Shown: positions 1 through 7,315 of the stretch, piece by piece
How the letters are laid out: each line of letters starts with the position of its first letter
How positions within the stretch are numbered: position 1 is the first letter of the stretch
Origin: Aureimonas glaciei
Lineage (GTDB): Bacteria; Pseudomonadota; Alphaproteobacteria; Rhizobiales; Rhizobiaceae
Length of the DNA: 64,000 nucleotides
Assembly: GCF_014643375.1 (NCBI RefSeq)
Contig: NZ_BMJJ01000007.1
Span: 68,925 to 132,924, forward strand
Direction: 5' to 3'
The notes under the pieces: generated by a model
What the model was told of the DNA's origin: nothing
Seen by the model: only the letters and a program-made list of their open reading frames with translations
The model's database searches: none
Position numbers and translations under genes: made by a program

Positions 1-536
1 ATGGCCGCATCGAGACGATCGCCGAGAAGGACACGCCCTCGGTCCATGCCGAACTGACCGCGGGCAACCCGTTCCGCGTGATCGCCCTGCACCCCCGACC
101 GCCCGTTCCAGGCCAGGACACCGACGAGCGGGACGCCGAGATCGCCGTTGCCGCCATGCGCGCGGCCGAGGAAAAGCTCCCGGTGCTCGCCATCGGTGAT
201 TTCAACGATGTCGCCTGGTCGCATACCTCGCAACTGTTCAAGCGGATCGGCGGCTATCTCGACCCGCGCATCGGCCGCGGCACCTTCGCGACTTTTCCGG
301 CTCGGACCCCGCTATTGGGATGGCCGCTGGACCATCTGTTCGTCACGCCCGAATTCCAGGTTCGCTCGCTCGAGGTGCTGGAGGATGTCGGGTCCGATCA
401 CCGTCCCATCCGCTCCGAGCTCTGCCTGACCGGACGCACTTCCGCCAACGAGGCGCCGGAGACGGTGTCGCCCGAGGATCGCCGCGATGTCGACGAGGTC
501 ATGGAAGAGTACCGGGAAGACCAGACGGATCGATAG
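1..536 (+). CDS. Endonuclease/exonuclease/phosphatase family protein, C-terminal part
   Basis: The 5' end is cut by the window; the frame is open from base 3, so about 177 C-terminal residues are visible. The family hydrolyses phosphodiester or phosphomonoester bonds. Three family signatures are seen: GDFND (metal and catalytic region) near residue 50 of the visible part, WPLDHLF, and SDHRPI (the catalytic Asp-His near the C-terminus). The last 30 residues are acidic and charged and are not part of the fold. Rhizobial relatives often carry N-terminal membrane helices, which would lie outside the window. The substrate cannot be told. The next gene on the same strand starts 139 bases downstream. 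Confidence 0.85.
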   Translation, partial: GRIETIAEKDTPSVHAELTAGNPFRVIALHPRPPVPGQDTDERDAEIAVAAMRAAEEKLPVLAIGDFNDVAWSHTSQLFKRIGGYLDPRIGRGTFATFPARTPLLGWPLDHLFVTPEFQVRSLEVLEDVGSDHRPIRSELCLTGRTSANEAPETVSPEDRRDVDEVMEEYREDQTDR

Positions 537-675
537 GCAGTGTCCACCCATTCCCGCTCGATTTCTATCTGCACTGCAACAAAACGGCTTGCTCCGCTTT
601 GGACAGGTGGGCAGGCCGAGCCGGTGACGGTGGGCGGCCACAAAGCCCAATCCTGCCGAGTGAATGAGGCCATCG

Positions 676-1791
676 ATGAGTACGACCGCCCGCGCAGACC
701 TTGCGCCGCTGACGTCCATGCGCGGGATCGCCGCCCTTGTGGTGGTGATCTACCACTTCAGCGGCGGCTTTCTGCCGAACCTCGATCTCGCCGCCACCAC
801 GGGTCTGGTTTCCAAGGGCTATCTCTGGGTCGACTTCTTTTTCGTCCTCAGCGGCTTCATCCTGTCCCACGCCTATGCCGACAGGTTCAGCGACACAGTG
901 ACATGGGCCAGCTTTCGCGCCTTCATCGACGCCCGCTTCGCCCGGATCTATCCCCTGCATTTCCTCATTCTGATGGGCTTTCTGCTGCTGGAGCTGACCA
1001 AGCTCGCGCTGATCCATCTGGATTGGGGCCAGAGGGTCGATCGCCCTTTCGGCGATAGCACCGATGCCTACGGTTTCGTTCTCAACGCCCTGCTCCTTCA
1101 GACCTCCGGTCTTCAGTCCTATAACACCTGGAACGGCCCGGCCTGGTCAATCGGCGCGGAGTTCGGCGCCTATCTCCTCTTTCCGCTTCTGACGATCCTG
1201 GTGGTCCGTCATGGCGGCTCGCTGCGCCTGGCGCTGGCAGGGGCGGCCCTGGCGGGCCTTTGGGTGATTTCGGCCGAGGGCACCGATCTCGACCGAACGG
1301 CGGATTTCGGCCTGTTGCGCTGTGCCTTCGAGTTCACGCTCGGGATTTTGACCTATCGCGCCTTCCTCAGGCTGCCGCGGCACCTTTTGAGCGGCAGCGA
1401 CCCTTTGATGCTCCTGGGGGCCGGAATTCTGCTCGCCATGCATTTCGAGTGGCCGGACGTCCTGATCCCGCCCGCCTATGCCCTACTGATCCTCTTTCTG
1501 GCCGCGAACCAGGGATTGCCGGCCCGCCTCCTCTCCCGCGCCCCCTTGGTCCGTCTCGGGGTCATCTCGTACTCGATCTACATGTCCCACTACCTCGTCC
1601 TCAGCGTCATCCAGGTCATGGCCCGTGCCCTGACGGGCGCTGGCGTGGGGCGAAACCTCGATGCAGGCCTGTCGGTGCTGGTCCTGGGGTTGGTCACGCT
1701 GGTGGTGGTGCTCGGATCGAACTGGCTCTACGAGGCAGTCGAGGAGCCAGCCCGGGCGCGGGTGAAGGGGTGGCTGGCGCGGATCGGATGA
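676..1791 (+). CDS. Acyltransferase 3 (OafA/YrhL) family membrane protein
   Basis: A 371-residue integral membrane protein of the acyltransferase-3 family, which moves acyl groups onto extracytoplasmic carbohydrates such as O-antigen, exopolysaccharide or Nod factor. Typical blocks are visible: the N-terminal R-G-I-A-A-L...YHF segment holding the likely catalytic His, FFFVLSGFIL in the next helix, WSIGAEFGAYLLFP in the middle, and YSIYMSHYLV late. About ten hydrophobic helices can be counted. An upstream in-frame ATG at 664 exists, but GAGG at 666-669 sits six bases before the ATG at 676, which I therefore prefer. No glycan gene is adjacent, so the acceptor is unknown. Confidence 0.88.
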   Translation: MSTTARADLAPLTSMRGIAALVVVIYHFSGGFLPNLDLAATTGLVSKGYLWVDFFFVLSGFILSHAYADRFSDTVTWASFRAFIDARFARIYPLHFLILMGFLLLELTKLALIHLDWGQRVDRPFGDSTDAYGFVLNALLLQTSGLQSYNTWNGPAWSIGAEFGAYLLFPLLTILVVRHGGSLRLALAGAALAGLWVISAEGTDLDRTADFGLLRCAFEFTLGILTYRAFLRLPRHLLSGSDPLMLLGAGILLAMHFEWPDVLIPPAYALLILFLAANQGLPARLLSRAPLVRLGVISYSIYMSHYLVLSVIQVMARALTGAGVGRNLDAGLSVLVLGLVTLVVVLGSNWLYEAVEEPARARVKGWLARIG

Positions 1792-1818
1792 GACCAGGCC
1801 TCTTCGGCGCCATGGCCG

Positions 1819-2829
1819 TCAGCGAATGCCGTCGAAGCTGGGTGCCTCCTTGTCGAGATAGTCCTCGACATAGAATTTGCGCCCGACCCGAAGGAGGACC
1901 GCGGCCAGCGGCGTGGCGAGGGCCAGTCCGAGGACCCCGAAGAGCACGCCGAACAGGAGCTGGAAGGCGATGGTCAGCGCGGGCGGCAGCGACACGGCGC
2001 TTTCCTGGACCTGGGGCGTGACCAGGTAGCTCTCGATGGCCTGCACCGTGACGTAGAGAGCGACGATCCACAGCGCTGTCGAGAAGCCGTCCGCCAGGCC
2101 AAGCAGCACGGCCGGGACGAGCGCCAGCACGGGGCCGATATTGGGAATGAAGGTCAGGAAGGCGGCGAGGACCGCCAGGATCGGCCAGAGCGACACGCCG
2201 AGAATCCAGAGGCCGAGCCCGGTGAGAAAGCCGACCACCGCCATCGACACGAACTGTGCCTTCAGCCAGCCCTGAAGCGCGATGCCGGACTCCCCCAGCA
2301 TCGACCGTGCTTTCGGCCGAGCCGAGGGGGCGACCACCGACACGAAACCGTGGATGTAGGTCGACGGCGCCGCGGCGCCGTAGATGCCGACGAAGGCGAT
2401 GATCACCGCATTGCCGACGGCGCCGAAGGTCGAGGACAGAGCCGACGTCGCACCCGATCCGGAAGGGGCGACGGCGGCGGGGTCGAACTTGTCGAGCGCC
2501 TTGCTGATCCAGGCGTGGTCGTCGACGTAGCTGCGCAGGGTGGCGACCGCTTCGGGAAGCCGATCCCAGAGCTGTTGAACCTGGTCCGCCAGCGCCGCCC
2601 CGGCAAAGCCGAGGAAGACGAGCGCGCTCGCCGTCAGCGCAACGCAGAAGATAGCGACGCCATATCCTCCCTTGACCCCGAGCCGTCCCGCCACCCAGTC
2701 ACCGCCGCCGCGCAGGAAAACGGCCATCAGGATCCCCGCAAACACCACCAGCAGCACATCCGGCGCCAGCCACAGCAAAAGGACGAACGTCGCGCACAGG
2801 ACGGACAGCGAGACGGTTCTACGGGTCAT
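1819..2829 (-). CDS. AI-2E (PerM/YdiK/TqsA-like) family transporter
   Basis: A membrane protein of about 336 residues with the AI-2E family pattern: two N-terminal helices, a hydrophilic stretch around residues 80-130, then further helices including the conserved-type segment FLTFIPNIGPVLALVPAVL. The family exports autoinducer-2 in E. coli TqsA, but other members work in sodium/proton exchange or are unassigned, so the cargo is unknown. I start at the ATG at 2827-2829, just before the hydrophobic N-terminus. An in-frame ATG at 2895 would add 22 polar residues; neither has a strong ribosome site. It converges with the acyltransferase gene, leaving only 27 bases between them. Confidence 0.85.
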   Translation of the reverse strand: MTRRTVSLSVLCATFVLLLWLAPDVLLVVFAGILMAVFLRGGGDWVAGRLGVKGGYGVAIFCVALTASALVFLGFAGAALADQVQQLWDRLPEAVATLRSYVDDHAWISKALDKFDPAAVAPSGSGATSALSSTFGAVGNAVIIAFVGIYGAAAPSTYIHGFVSVVAPSARPKARSMLGESGIALQGWLKAQFVSMAVVGFLTGLGLWILGVSLWPILAVLAAFLTFIPNIGPVLALVPAVLLGLADGFSTALWIVALYVTVQAIESYLVTPQVQESAVSLPPALTIAFQLLFGVLFGVLGLALATPLAAVLLRVGRKFYVEDYLDKEAPSFDGIR

Positions 2830-2925
2830 GGGGCCATCGGAGTTGGTTGCGGAAACTGCGTCGCGACAGGGCTCGAGACACAGGACTCGAGACATCGGTG
2901 CTCAGGACATGGGAGCCCAAGACTT

Positions 2926-2961
2926 GGCCGAGACATGGGCCAAGAGATGGGCCGAGACATG
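2926..2961. repeat. Three 12-bp tandem repeats
   Basis: Three head-to-tail 12-bp units lie at 2926-2937, 2938-2949 and 2950-2961. The outer two are identical (GGCCGAGACATG) and the middle one differs at two positions. Further partial copies (CTCGAGACA) lie just to the left at about 2876-2894. They sit between the AI-2E gene and the CsbD gene. Confidence 0.75.
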
Positions 2962-2962
2962 G

Positions 2963-2997
2963 GAATGGCCGCCCCGGATTTTCCGGGACGGCCATTC
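2963..2997 (-). terminator. Hairpin downstream of the CsbD gene
   Basis: A stem of 9 bp (GAATGGCCG with CGGCCATTC), one mismatch, then 6 bp (CCCGGA with TCCGGG), closed by a TTT loop. It lies 40 bases past the CsbD stop codon. There is no clear T tract, so termination is inferred from position and stem strength. Confidence 0.6.
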
Positions 2998-3037
2998 AGT
3001 CGGTCATCTGTCCGCGATGCGGACACGGTCGCTGAAA

Positions 3038-3217
3038 TCAGCGCACGGCGTCCTTGGCGGCATTCTCGACTTTGCCGAGATTCTTCTCCGTCTTGCCTTC
3101 GACGCGGTCGGCGGCACCTTCCGCCTCGACACGCTCGTTTCCGACGGCCTTGCCCGCGGTCTCCTTGATCGATCCGCCGACTTCCTTGATCGTGCCCTTG
3201 GTCTCGTGATCAGCCAT
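3038..3217 (-). CDS. CsbD family stress-response protein
   Basis: A 59-residue, highly charged small protein beginning MADHETKGTIKEVGGSIKET and continuing with AGKA and VEGKTEKN segments, the CsbD pattern (GKxKExxGxxxGN...G...Q/EGKxdkaxGk). CsbD proteins are induced by general stress in many bacteria; their molecular role is not established. The start ATG at 3215-3217 is preceded by GAAAGG at a good distance. The gene stands alone, with a hairpin downstream at 2963-2997 and the photolyase cluster upstream on the same strand, separated by 212 bases. Confidence 0.85.
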   Translation of the reverse strand: MADHETKGTIKEVGGSIKETAGKAVGNERVEAEGAADRVEGKTEKNLGKVENAAKDAVR

Positions 3218-3429
3218 GGTCGCAACCTTTCTTTCAGGGCGGGATATCCGCCCGGTCCTTGGGGGAACCGGCCCACGGCGTCATGGTTCCGAATCCAAGG
3301 CAGCGCTGCAGGAACAGGGATCCAGCCGGGTGGGCGCGCCGGAGGTCGAATCCGGGAACCGTTCAGACCTTCGCGATATGGCGCGTGAGAAAGACGTGGC
3401 CCCAGGCCGCCAAGGCCCGCGCCATGTTT

Positions 3430-3600
3430 TCACGGGGACGGCGCGGCGTTCTTGCGGCGCAAGTCGCCCTTGCAGCGGTCCGAGCAGGTTTTGACCGCAT
3501 CCCAGTCGCGGGCCCATTTCTTGCGCCAGGCGAAGGGGCGGCCGCAGGCGGCGCAGGTCTTCTGCGGCAGGGTCGACTTGGTGAAGCGCTTGTCTTTCAC
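3430..3600 (-). CDS. DUF2256 zinc-ribbon protein
   Basis: A 56-residue protein with the DUF2256 signature: LPQKTC, then CAACGRPFAWRKKWARDWD, and CSDRC. The CxxC and CxxxC pairs suggest one zinc site. Its GTG start at 3598-3600 overlaps the TGA stop of the photolyase gene (GTGA, 4 bases), so the two are very likely translationally coupled. DUF2256 proteins are often found next to photolyase or cryptochrome genes, which fits here, but no biochemical role is known. The basic and aromatic central block could touch nucleic acid; that is inference. Confidence 0.85.
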   Translation of the reverse strand: MKDKRFTKSTLPQKTCAACGRPFAWRKKWARDWDAVKTCSDRCKGDLRRKNAAPSP

Positions 3601-5126
3601 AGGCTCGCCAGGAAGGTCGCGGCGCTCTCGGCGATCCGCGCCCGTTCGTCGGCCGGGAAATTGTCGTAGCTGCGCACCATCTGCGCCATGCGCGGATTGC
3701 GGCCGACCCTGTCGCGGTGGCGGGCCATGAAATCCCAGTAGAGCGCGTTGAACGGGCAGGCATTCGGGCCGGTCCGCTGCTTCACGTCGTAGCGGCAGGC
3801 GGCGCAGTAGTTCGACATGCGGTTGATGTAGGCGCCGCTCGCCGCATAGGGTTTGGAGGCGAGCAGGCCACCATCGGCGAACTGGCTCATGCCGACGGTG
3901 TTGGGCAGTTCCACCCATTCATAGGCGTCCGCGTAGACCATCAGATACCATTCGTGCAGCTCGTGCGGATCGATGCCGGCGAGCAGCGCGAAATTACCGG
4001 TGATCATCAGGCGCTGGATGTGGTGGGCGTAGGCCTCCTCCTTGGTCTGCGTCACCGCGGCGCGGACGCAGGCCATGTCGGTCTCGGCCGTCCAGTAGAA
4101 ATCAGGCAGCGCCCTGTCGTGGCCGAAGAAATTGCTGCGCTCGTAGCCCGGCATCTTCAGCCAGTAGATGCCGCGGACATATTCGCGCCAGCCGATGATC
4201 TGGCGGATGAACCCCTCGGCCGCATTCAACGGCACCGTGCCGTTCCGCCAGGCTTCCTCGACCTGCCGGCAGACGCGCAAGGGATCGAGCAGGCCGCAGT
4301 TGAGGTACTGCGCGACGACCGAATGGTAGAGGAAAGGCTCGCCCTGGAGCATGGCGTCCTGGAAATCGCCGAAACGGGGCAGCGCCTCCTTCACGAAGGC
4401 GGCGAAGGCGGCCTCGGCATCGGCGCGGGTGACGGCGTAGCGGAAGGGTTCGAGATCGCCGAAATGATTGCCGAAGCGCGCCGCGACGAGCGAGAGCACG
4501 TCCTTGGTGATGGCGTCGTGGGCATAGGCGCGCGGTCGCGGCATGAAGAGATCGACATCGGCCGGCTTGCGGTTCTCGGCATCGAAATTCCACCGGCCAC
4601 CGACGGGCTGGTCGCCCTCCATCAGGAGCCCGGTCCGGCGGCGCATGTCGCGGTAGAAGTATTCCATGCGCAGCTGCTTGCGGCCCGTCGCCCATTCCCG
4701 GAAAGCCGACGGCGTGGTGAGGAAACGGTCGTCCGGCAGGATATCGACGGGAAGGGCAAGCCGCTCTCCCCAGCCCTTCATCATCTCTGCCACGCGCCAT
4801 TCGCCCGCCTCGGTGACGACGATCCGCTCCGGCCGGTGCTCGGCGACGGCCGCCGCGAGCTGGGCGGTGAAACTGCCCCGATGGCCCGGTGCATCGAGCG
4901 TGACGTAGTCGACCGTCCAGCCCGCGCCGCGGAGCTCCTCGGCGAAATGGCGCATGGCCGAGAACAGGAAGGCGATCTTCTTCTTGTGGTGGCGGACATA
5001 GTTCGCCTCGTCGTGGAGCTCGGCCATCAGGACGCGGTCCCGTGCCGGGTCGCTGGCGGCAAGACTCGTCAGCGTCGGCGTCAGCTGGTCGCCGAGGACC
5101 AGGACGAGATTTTGGACCTGAGCCAT
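3597..5126 (-). CDS. phrB: Iron-sulfur bacterial photolyase/cryptochrome (FeS-BCP), probable (6-4) photolyase
   Basis: A 509-residue flavoprotein of the FeS-BCP/CryPro class. The N-terminal alpha/beta domain starts at LVLVLGDQL (about residue 7) and the FAD-binding helical domain follows. Four cysteines expected to hold a [4Fe-4S] cluster are present: C353, C441, C444 and C457, the last three in YCAACRYDVKQRTGPNACPF. The spacing matches Agrobacterium PhrB (C350, C438, C441, C454) with a constant offset of three. The paired histidines at 368-369 (YAHHIQRLMI) match the active-site region of that enzyme. Expected role: light-driven repair of (6-4) photoproducts, by homology. It is the middle gene of a three-gene leftward cluster, 67 bases after the FAD protein and overlapping the DUF2256 gene. 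Confidence 0.92.
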   Translation of the reverse strand: MAQVQNLVLVLGDQLTPTLTSLAASDPARDRVLMAELHDEANYVRHHKKKIAFLFSAMRHFAEELRGAGWTVDYVTLDAPGHRGSFTAQLAAAVAEHRPERIVVTEAGEWRVAEMMKGWGERLALPVDILPDDRFLTTPSAFREWATGRKQLRMEYFYRDMRRRTGLLMEGDQPVGGRWNFDAENRKPADVDLFMPRPRAYAHDAITKDVLSLVAARFGNHFGDLEPFRYAVTRADAEAAFAAFVKEALPRFGDFQDAMLQGEPFLYHSVVAQYLNCGLLDPLRVCRQVEEAWRNGTVPLNAAEGFIRQIIGWREYVRGIYWLKMPGYERSNFFGHDRALPDFYWTAETDMACVRAAVTQTKEEAYAHHIQRLMITGNFALLAGIDPHELHEWYLMVYADAYEWVELPNTVGMSQFADGGLLASKPYAASGAYINRMSNYCAACRYDVKQRTGPNACPFNALYWDFMARHRDRVGRNPRMAQMVRSYDNFPADERARIAESAATFLASL

Positions 5127-5193
5127 CAGCGCCCCCTTGGCGGCGGGCCGATGTCGTGGCGGGCCTGGCGGCGAGAGCTCGGCGGCTGCGCGC

Positions 5194-6396
5194 TCACGAC
5201 AGGCCCTCGTCGCGCAGCAGCGCCGGGATGCACTGGTTCAAGGCGAAGAAGCCCTTTTTCGCCTCCGGCCAAAAACGGTCGTCCCAGGAGCGGCGCATTG
5301 GGACGAGTTCGATGCCGTCCTGCCGCAGGATCGGGGCGATGGCGGCCAACGCTTCGGCGACCGGGCCGACCGGGGCAGAAGGCGTCACGATCTGCCGCAC
5401 GCCGGCGGCCCGTGCCGCCGCCAGGAGCGCGGCGGCATCGAAGCGGGTGGCGATCTCCACCGGGCAGGCGAAATGCGCGGCAAGGCGCGTTGCCGTGTCC
5501 GCGGCCGCCGAGGCGACGAAGGCGCGGGCGCCCTCGCCCCACAGCAGCCCGCCATCGACGACCACCAGGGCCGCTGCGATCGGCACTTCGGGGAAAAGCA
5601 ACGATTCGGGATGCAGATCCTCGTGGCTGACGAGCAGCATCGACGGCTCCCCGGTCACGGGTCGCGCGAGGCTGGGCACTTCGCGGGCCGGAGGAACGGG
5701 GGCTTCGGTGAGCGCCACGGCCACCTCCGCCAGACCCTTCGGGGCAAAGCGGCCGTTGGTACAGCGCGCGATGTTGTCGGTGGTGGCGAGATAGGTCTTG
5801 CCGACCGTCTGCAGTCCGGCCACCCAGCGCCAGGACAGCGTGTTGCTGGCGGCATCGGCATCGAGAAGGTGGCGCAGGAAGAAGTCGGCGCCGAGCGTCC
5901 AGGGAAGGCGCAGGGTGAAGATCCAGATCGAGGCGAACCACATGCGGGCGTGATTGTGCAGATAGCCGGTCGCCACCAGTTCGCGCGCCCAGTCGTCAAA
6001 ACCCTCGATGCCGGTCGCGCCGCCCTCGGCATCGGCCAGCGCCCGGACGTCGGAGAATTCCTGGCGCTGCTGGTCGCGCTCTTCCAGAAAGCGCGACCAG
6101 ACGGCCGGCCGCATTTCCAGCCAGCCCTTCCAGTAGGTGCGCCACAAAACCTCGCGCACGAACTGCCCCGCAGCCGGAAGGTCGTGCCGGGAGAGCACTG
6201 CGGCGACGATCTCCCGCTCGGTGATCAGGCGATAGCGAACATAGGGGGAAAGCCGGGAGATCGCGCCCTCGTTCTCGGGGCCGTCGTCAATGTTGCGACC
6301 GGCGGCATAAGCCCGCCCGGCCCGCGGCGCGAAGTCTGCCAGCCGCGCCAGTCCCGCATCGCGCGTCGGAGGAAAGCAGAGATGTGATGGCCCCAT
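5194..6396 (-). CDS. Photolyase-like FAD-binding protein with apparently swapped domain order
   Basis: A 400-residue protein. Residues 45-215 carry the photolyase FAD-binding domain: SRLSPYVRYR (47-56), FVREVLW (79-85), TGYLHNHARM (143-152) and DADAASNTLSWRWVAG (179-194). In ordinary photolyases this domain is C-terminal and follows an alpha/beta antenna domain. Here nothing of that size precedes it. Instead, after a proline-rich linker (about 230-250), residues 253-400 look like an alpha/beta domain (LLVSHEDLHPES, VEIATRFDAAALLAAARAAG, a closing DGIELVPMRR). This suggests a circular permutation; that is my inference. It is first in the photolyase cluster and could act as a photoreceptor or repair enzyme. 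It lacks the cysteine set of its neighbour. Confidence 0.8.
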   Translation of the reverse strand: MGPSHLCFPPTRDAGLARLADFAPRAGRAYAAGRNIDDGPENEGAISRLSPYVRYRLITEREIVAAVLSRHDLPAAGQFVREVLWRTYWKGWLEMRPAVWSRFLEERDQQRQEFSDVRALADAEGGATGIEGFDDWARELVATGYLHNHARMWFASIWIFTLRLPWTLGADFFLRHLLDADAASNTLSWRWVAGLQTVGKTYLATTDNIARCTNGRFAPKGLAEVAVALTEAPVPPAREVPSLARPVTGEPSMLLVSHEDLHPESLLFPEVPIAAALVVVDGGLLWGEGARAFVASAAADTATRLAAHFACPVEIATRFDAAALLAAARAAGVRQIVTPSAPVGPVAEALAAIAPILRQDGIELVPMRRSWDDRFWPEAKKGFFALNQCIPALLRDEGLS

Positions 6397-6678
6397 GGCG
6401 AAGGGCTTAGCGGAAGCCCGGCACCCTGTCCCGCGACGTGGTGCCGCGACGGCTTCTCCACCGCGCTGGACCGATCACGACTGCGTCAGGATGCTCCGTC
6501 GCTGTGCCGGATTCGCGTGAAGCGCGCGGCGGCCACCATCCAACCCCGCTGCAGGAGCCCGACGAAAGCCCGCCCGGCCTTGCCTGGGCGCCGGGCCTCG
6601 GGATCGCGGGAATGCCAGCCGCGAATCGTGACTCGCCGCTGGCCCTGGCGAAACGGCCGCGCCTTCGTGGCCCGGCAC

Positions 6679-7206
6679 CTATCCCGGCGTCTGCGTGTCG
6701 AGCGACTGGAAGACGCGCTCGTAGCCGGCGATGAAACGGTCGAAGAGGGTGGCGAAGGCGTCGACGTCCTCGGGCGGCCAGTCGGCGACGATATCGGCGA
6801 TGAGCGCCCGCTTCTGGGCCTGGATCTGCGCCAGCAGCCTCTGGCCGAGCGGCGTCATTACCAGGACGATGCGCCGGGCGTCCGCCTGCGACGCCTTCCG
6901 GCGCAGGACGTTGCGCGCCACCATCTCGGCCACGACCCGGCTGGCACGCGATGGATCGATGCGCAGCGTGGCGGCGATCGCGCCGACCGTCGCCTCCCCC
7001 GCCGCCTCGGCGCGACGCACCGCATCGAGCACGTCGAGATGCGACAGTTCCAGGTCGGGCGCTACGTTCTGGATCGCCAGTCGGCCGATCAGCCGGCGTC
7101 CGGTCATCAGCCGCATGCGCGTCATCACCTGGCCGATGCGCAGCACGTCGGGGTCTTCCGACGGAGCGGGATTGTTGGGGTCGTACTGGGGCTGAGGCAC
7201 TGTCAT
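6679..7206 (-). CDS. MarR family transcriptional regulator, likely repressor of the divergent MFS gene
   Basis: A 175-residue MarR-type winged-helix regulator. The DNA-binding part is visible as GAIAATLRIDPSRASRVVAEMVARNVLRRKASQADARRI (about residues 95-135, the DxRR wing motif appearing as DARR), followed by the C-terminal dimerisation helices. It is transcribed away from an MFS exporter gene, with 109 bases between them. That gap contains a perfect 12-bp inverted repeat (7267-7291) laid over the exporter promoter. The arrangement is the usual one for a MarR repressor released by the exporter's substrate; the ligand is unknown. Confidence 0.88.
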   Translation of the reverse strand: MTVPQPQYDPNNPAPSEDPDVLRIGQVMTRMRLMTGRRLIGRLAIQNVAPDLELSHLDVLDAVRRAEAAGEATVGAIAATLRIDPSRASRVVAEMVARNVLRRKASQADARRIVLVMTPLGQRLLAQIQAQKRALIADIVADWPPEDVDAFATLFDRFIAGYERVFQSLDTQTPG

Positions 7207-7261
7207 GGCGCGATGATAACAGAGCGCGCCGAGGCTGAGAACATGCCGGACAAAGGTGACA

Positions 7262-7291
7262 TTGACAGATATGTGCTAATAGCACATATCT
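7262..7291 (+). promoter_or_regulatory. MFS promoter with embedded MarR operator
   Basis: A -35 box TTGACA at 7262-7267 is followed, 17 to 18 bases on, by an AT-rich -10 candidate (CATATC/ATATCT, 7285-7291). A perfect inverted repeat, AGATATGTGCTA, one base, then its exact complement, fills 7267-7291, so a bound dimer would cover the spacer and the -10. The MFS start codon is 24 bases downstream of the repeat. Confidence 0.8.
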
Positions 7292-7315
7292 CCGCCCACC
7301 AGCCGGAGATCTGCC

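Noticed and set aside
3717-5630. A 637-codon plus-strand open frame over the photolyase gene
   Set aside because: Antisense to the photolyase with its four conserved cysteines; no recognisable domain in the plus-strand product.
6475-6678. A 67-codon minus-strand frame after the first marR gene
   Set aside because: Pro/Arg/Gly-rich composition, no ribosome site, no family pattern; several frames stay open here only because of GC content. I see nothing else in the 282-base gap.
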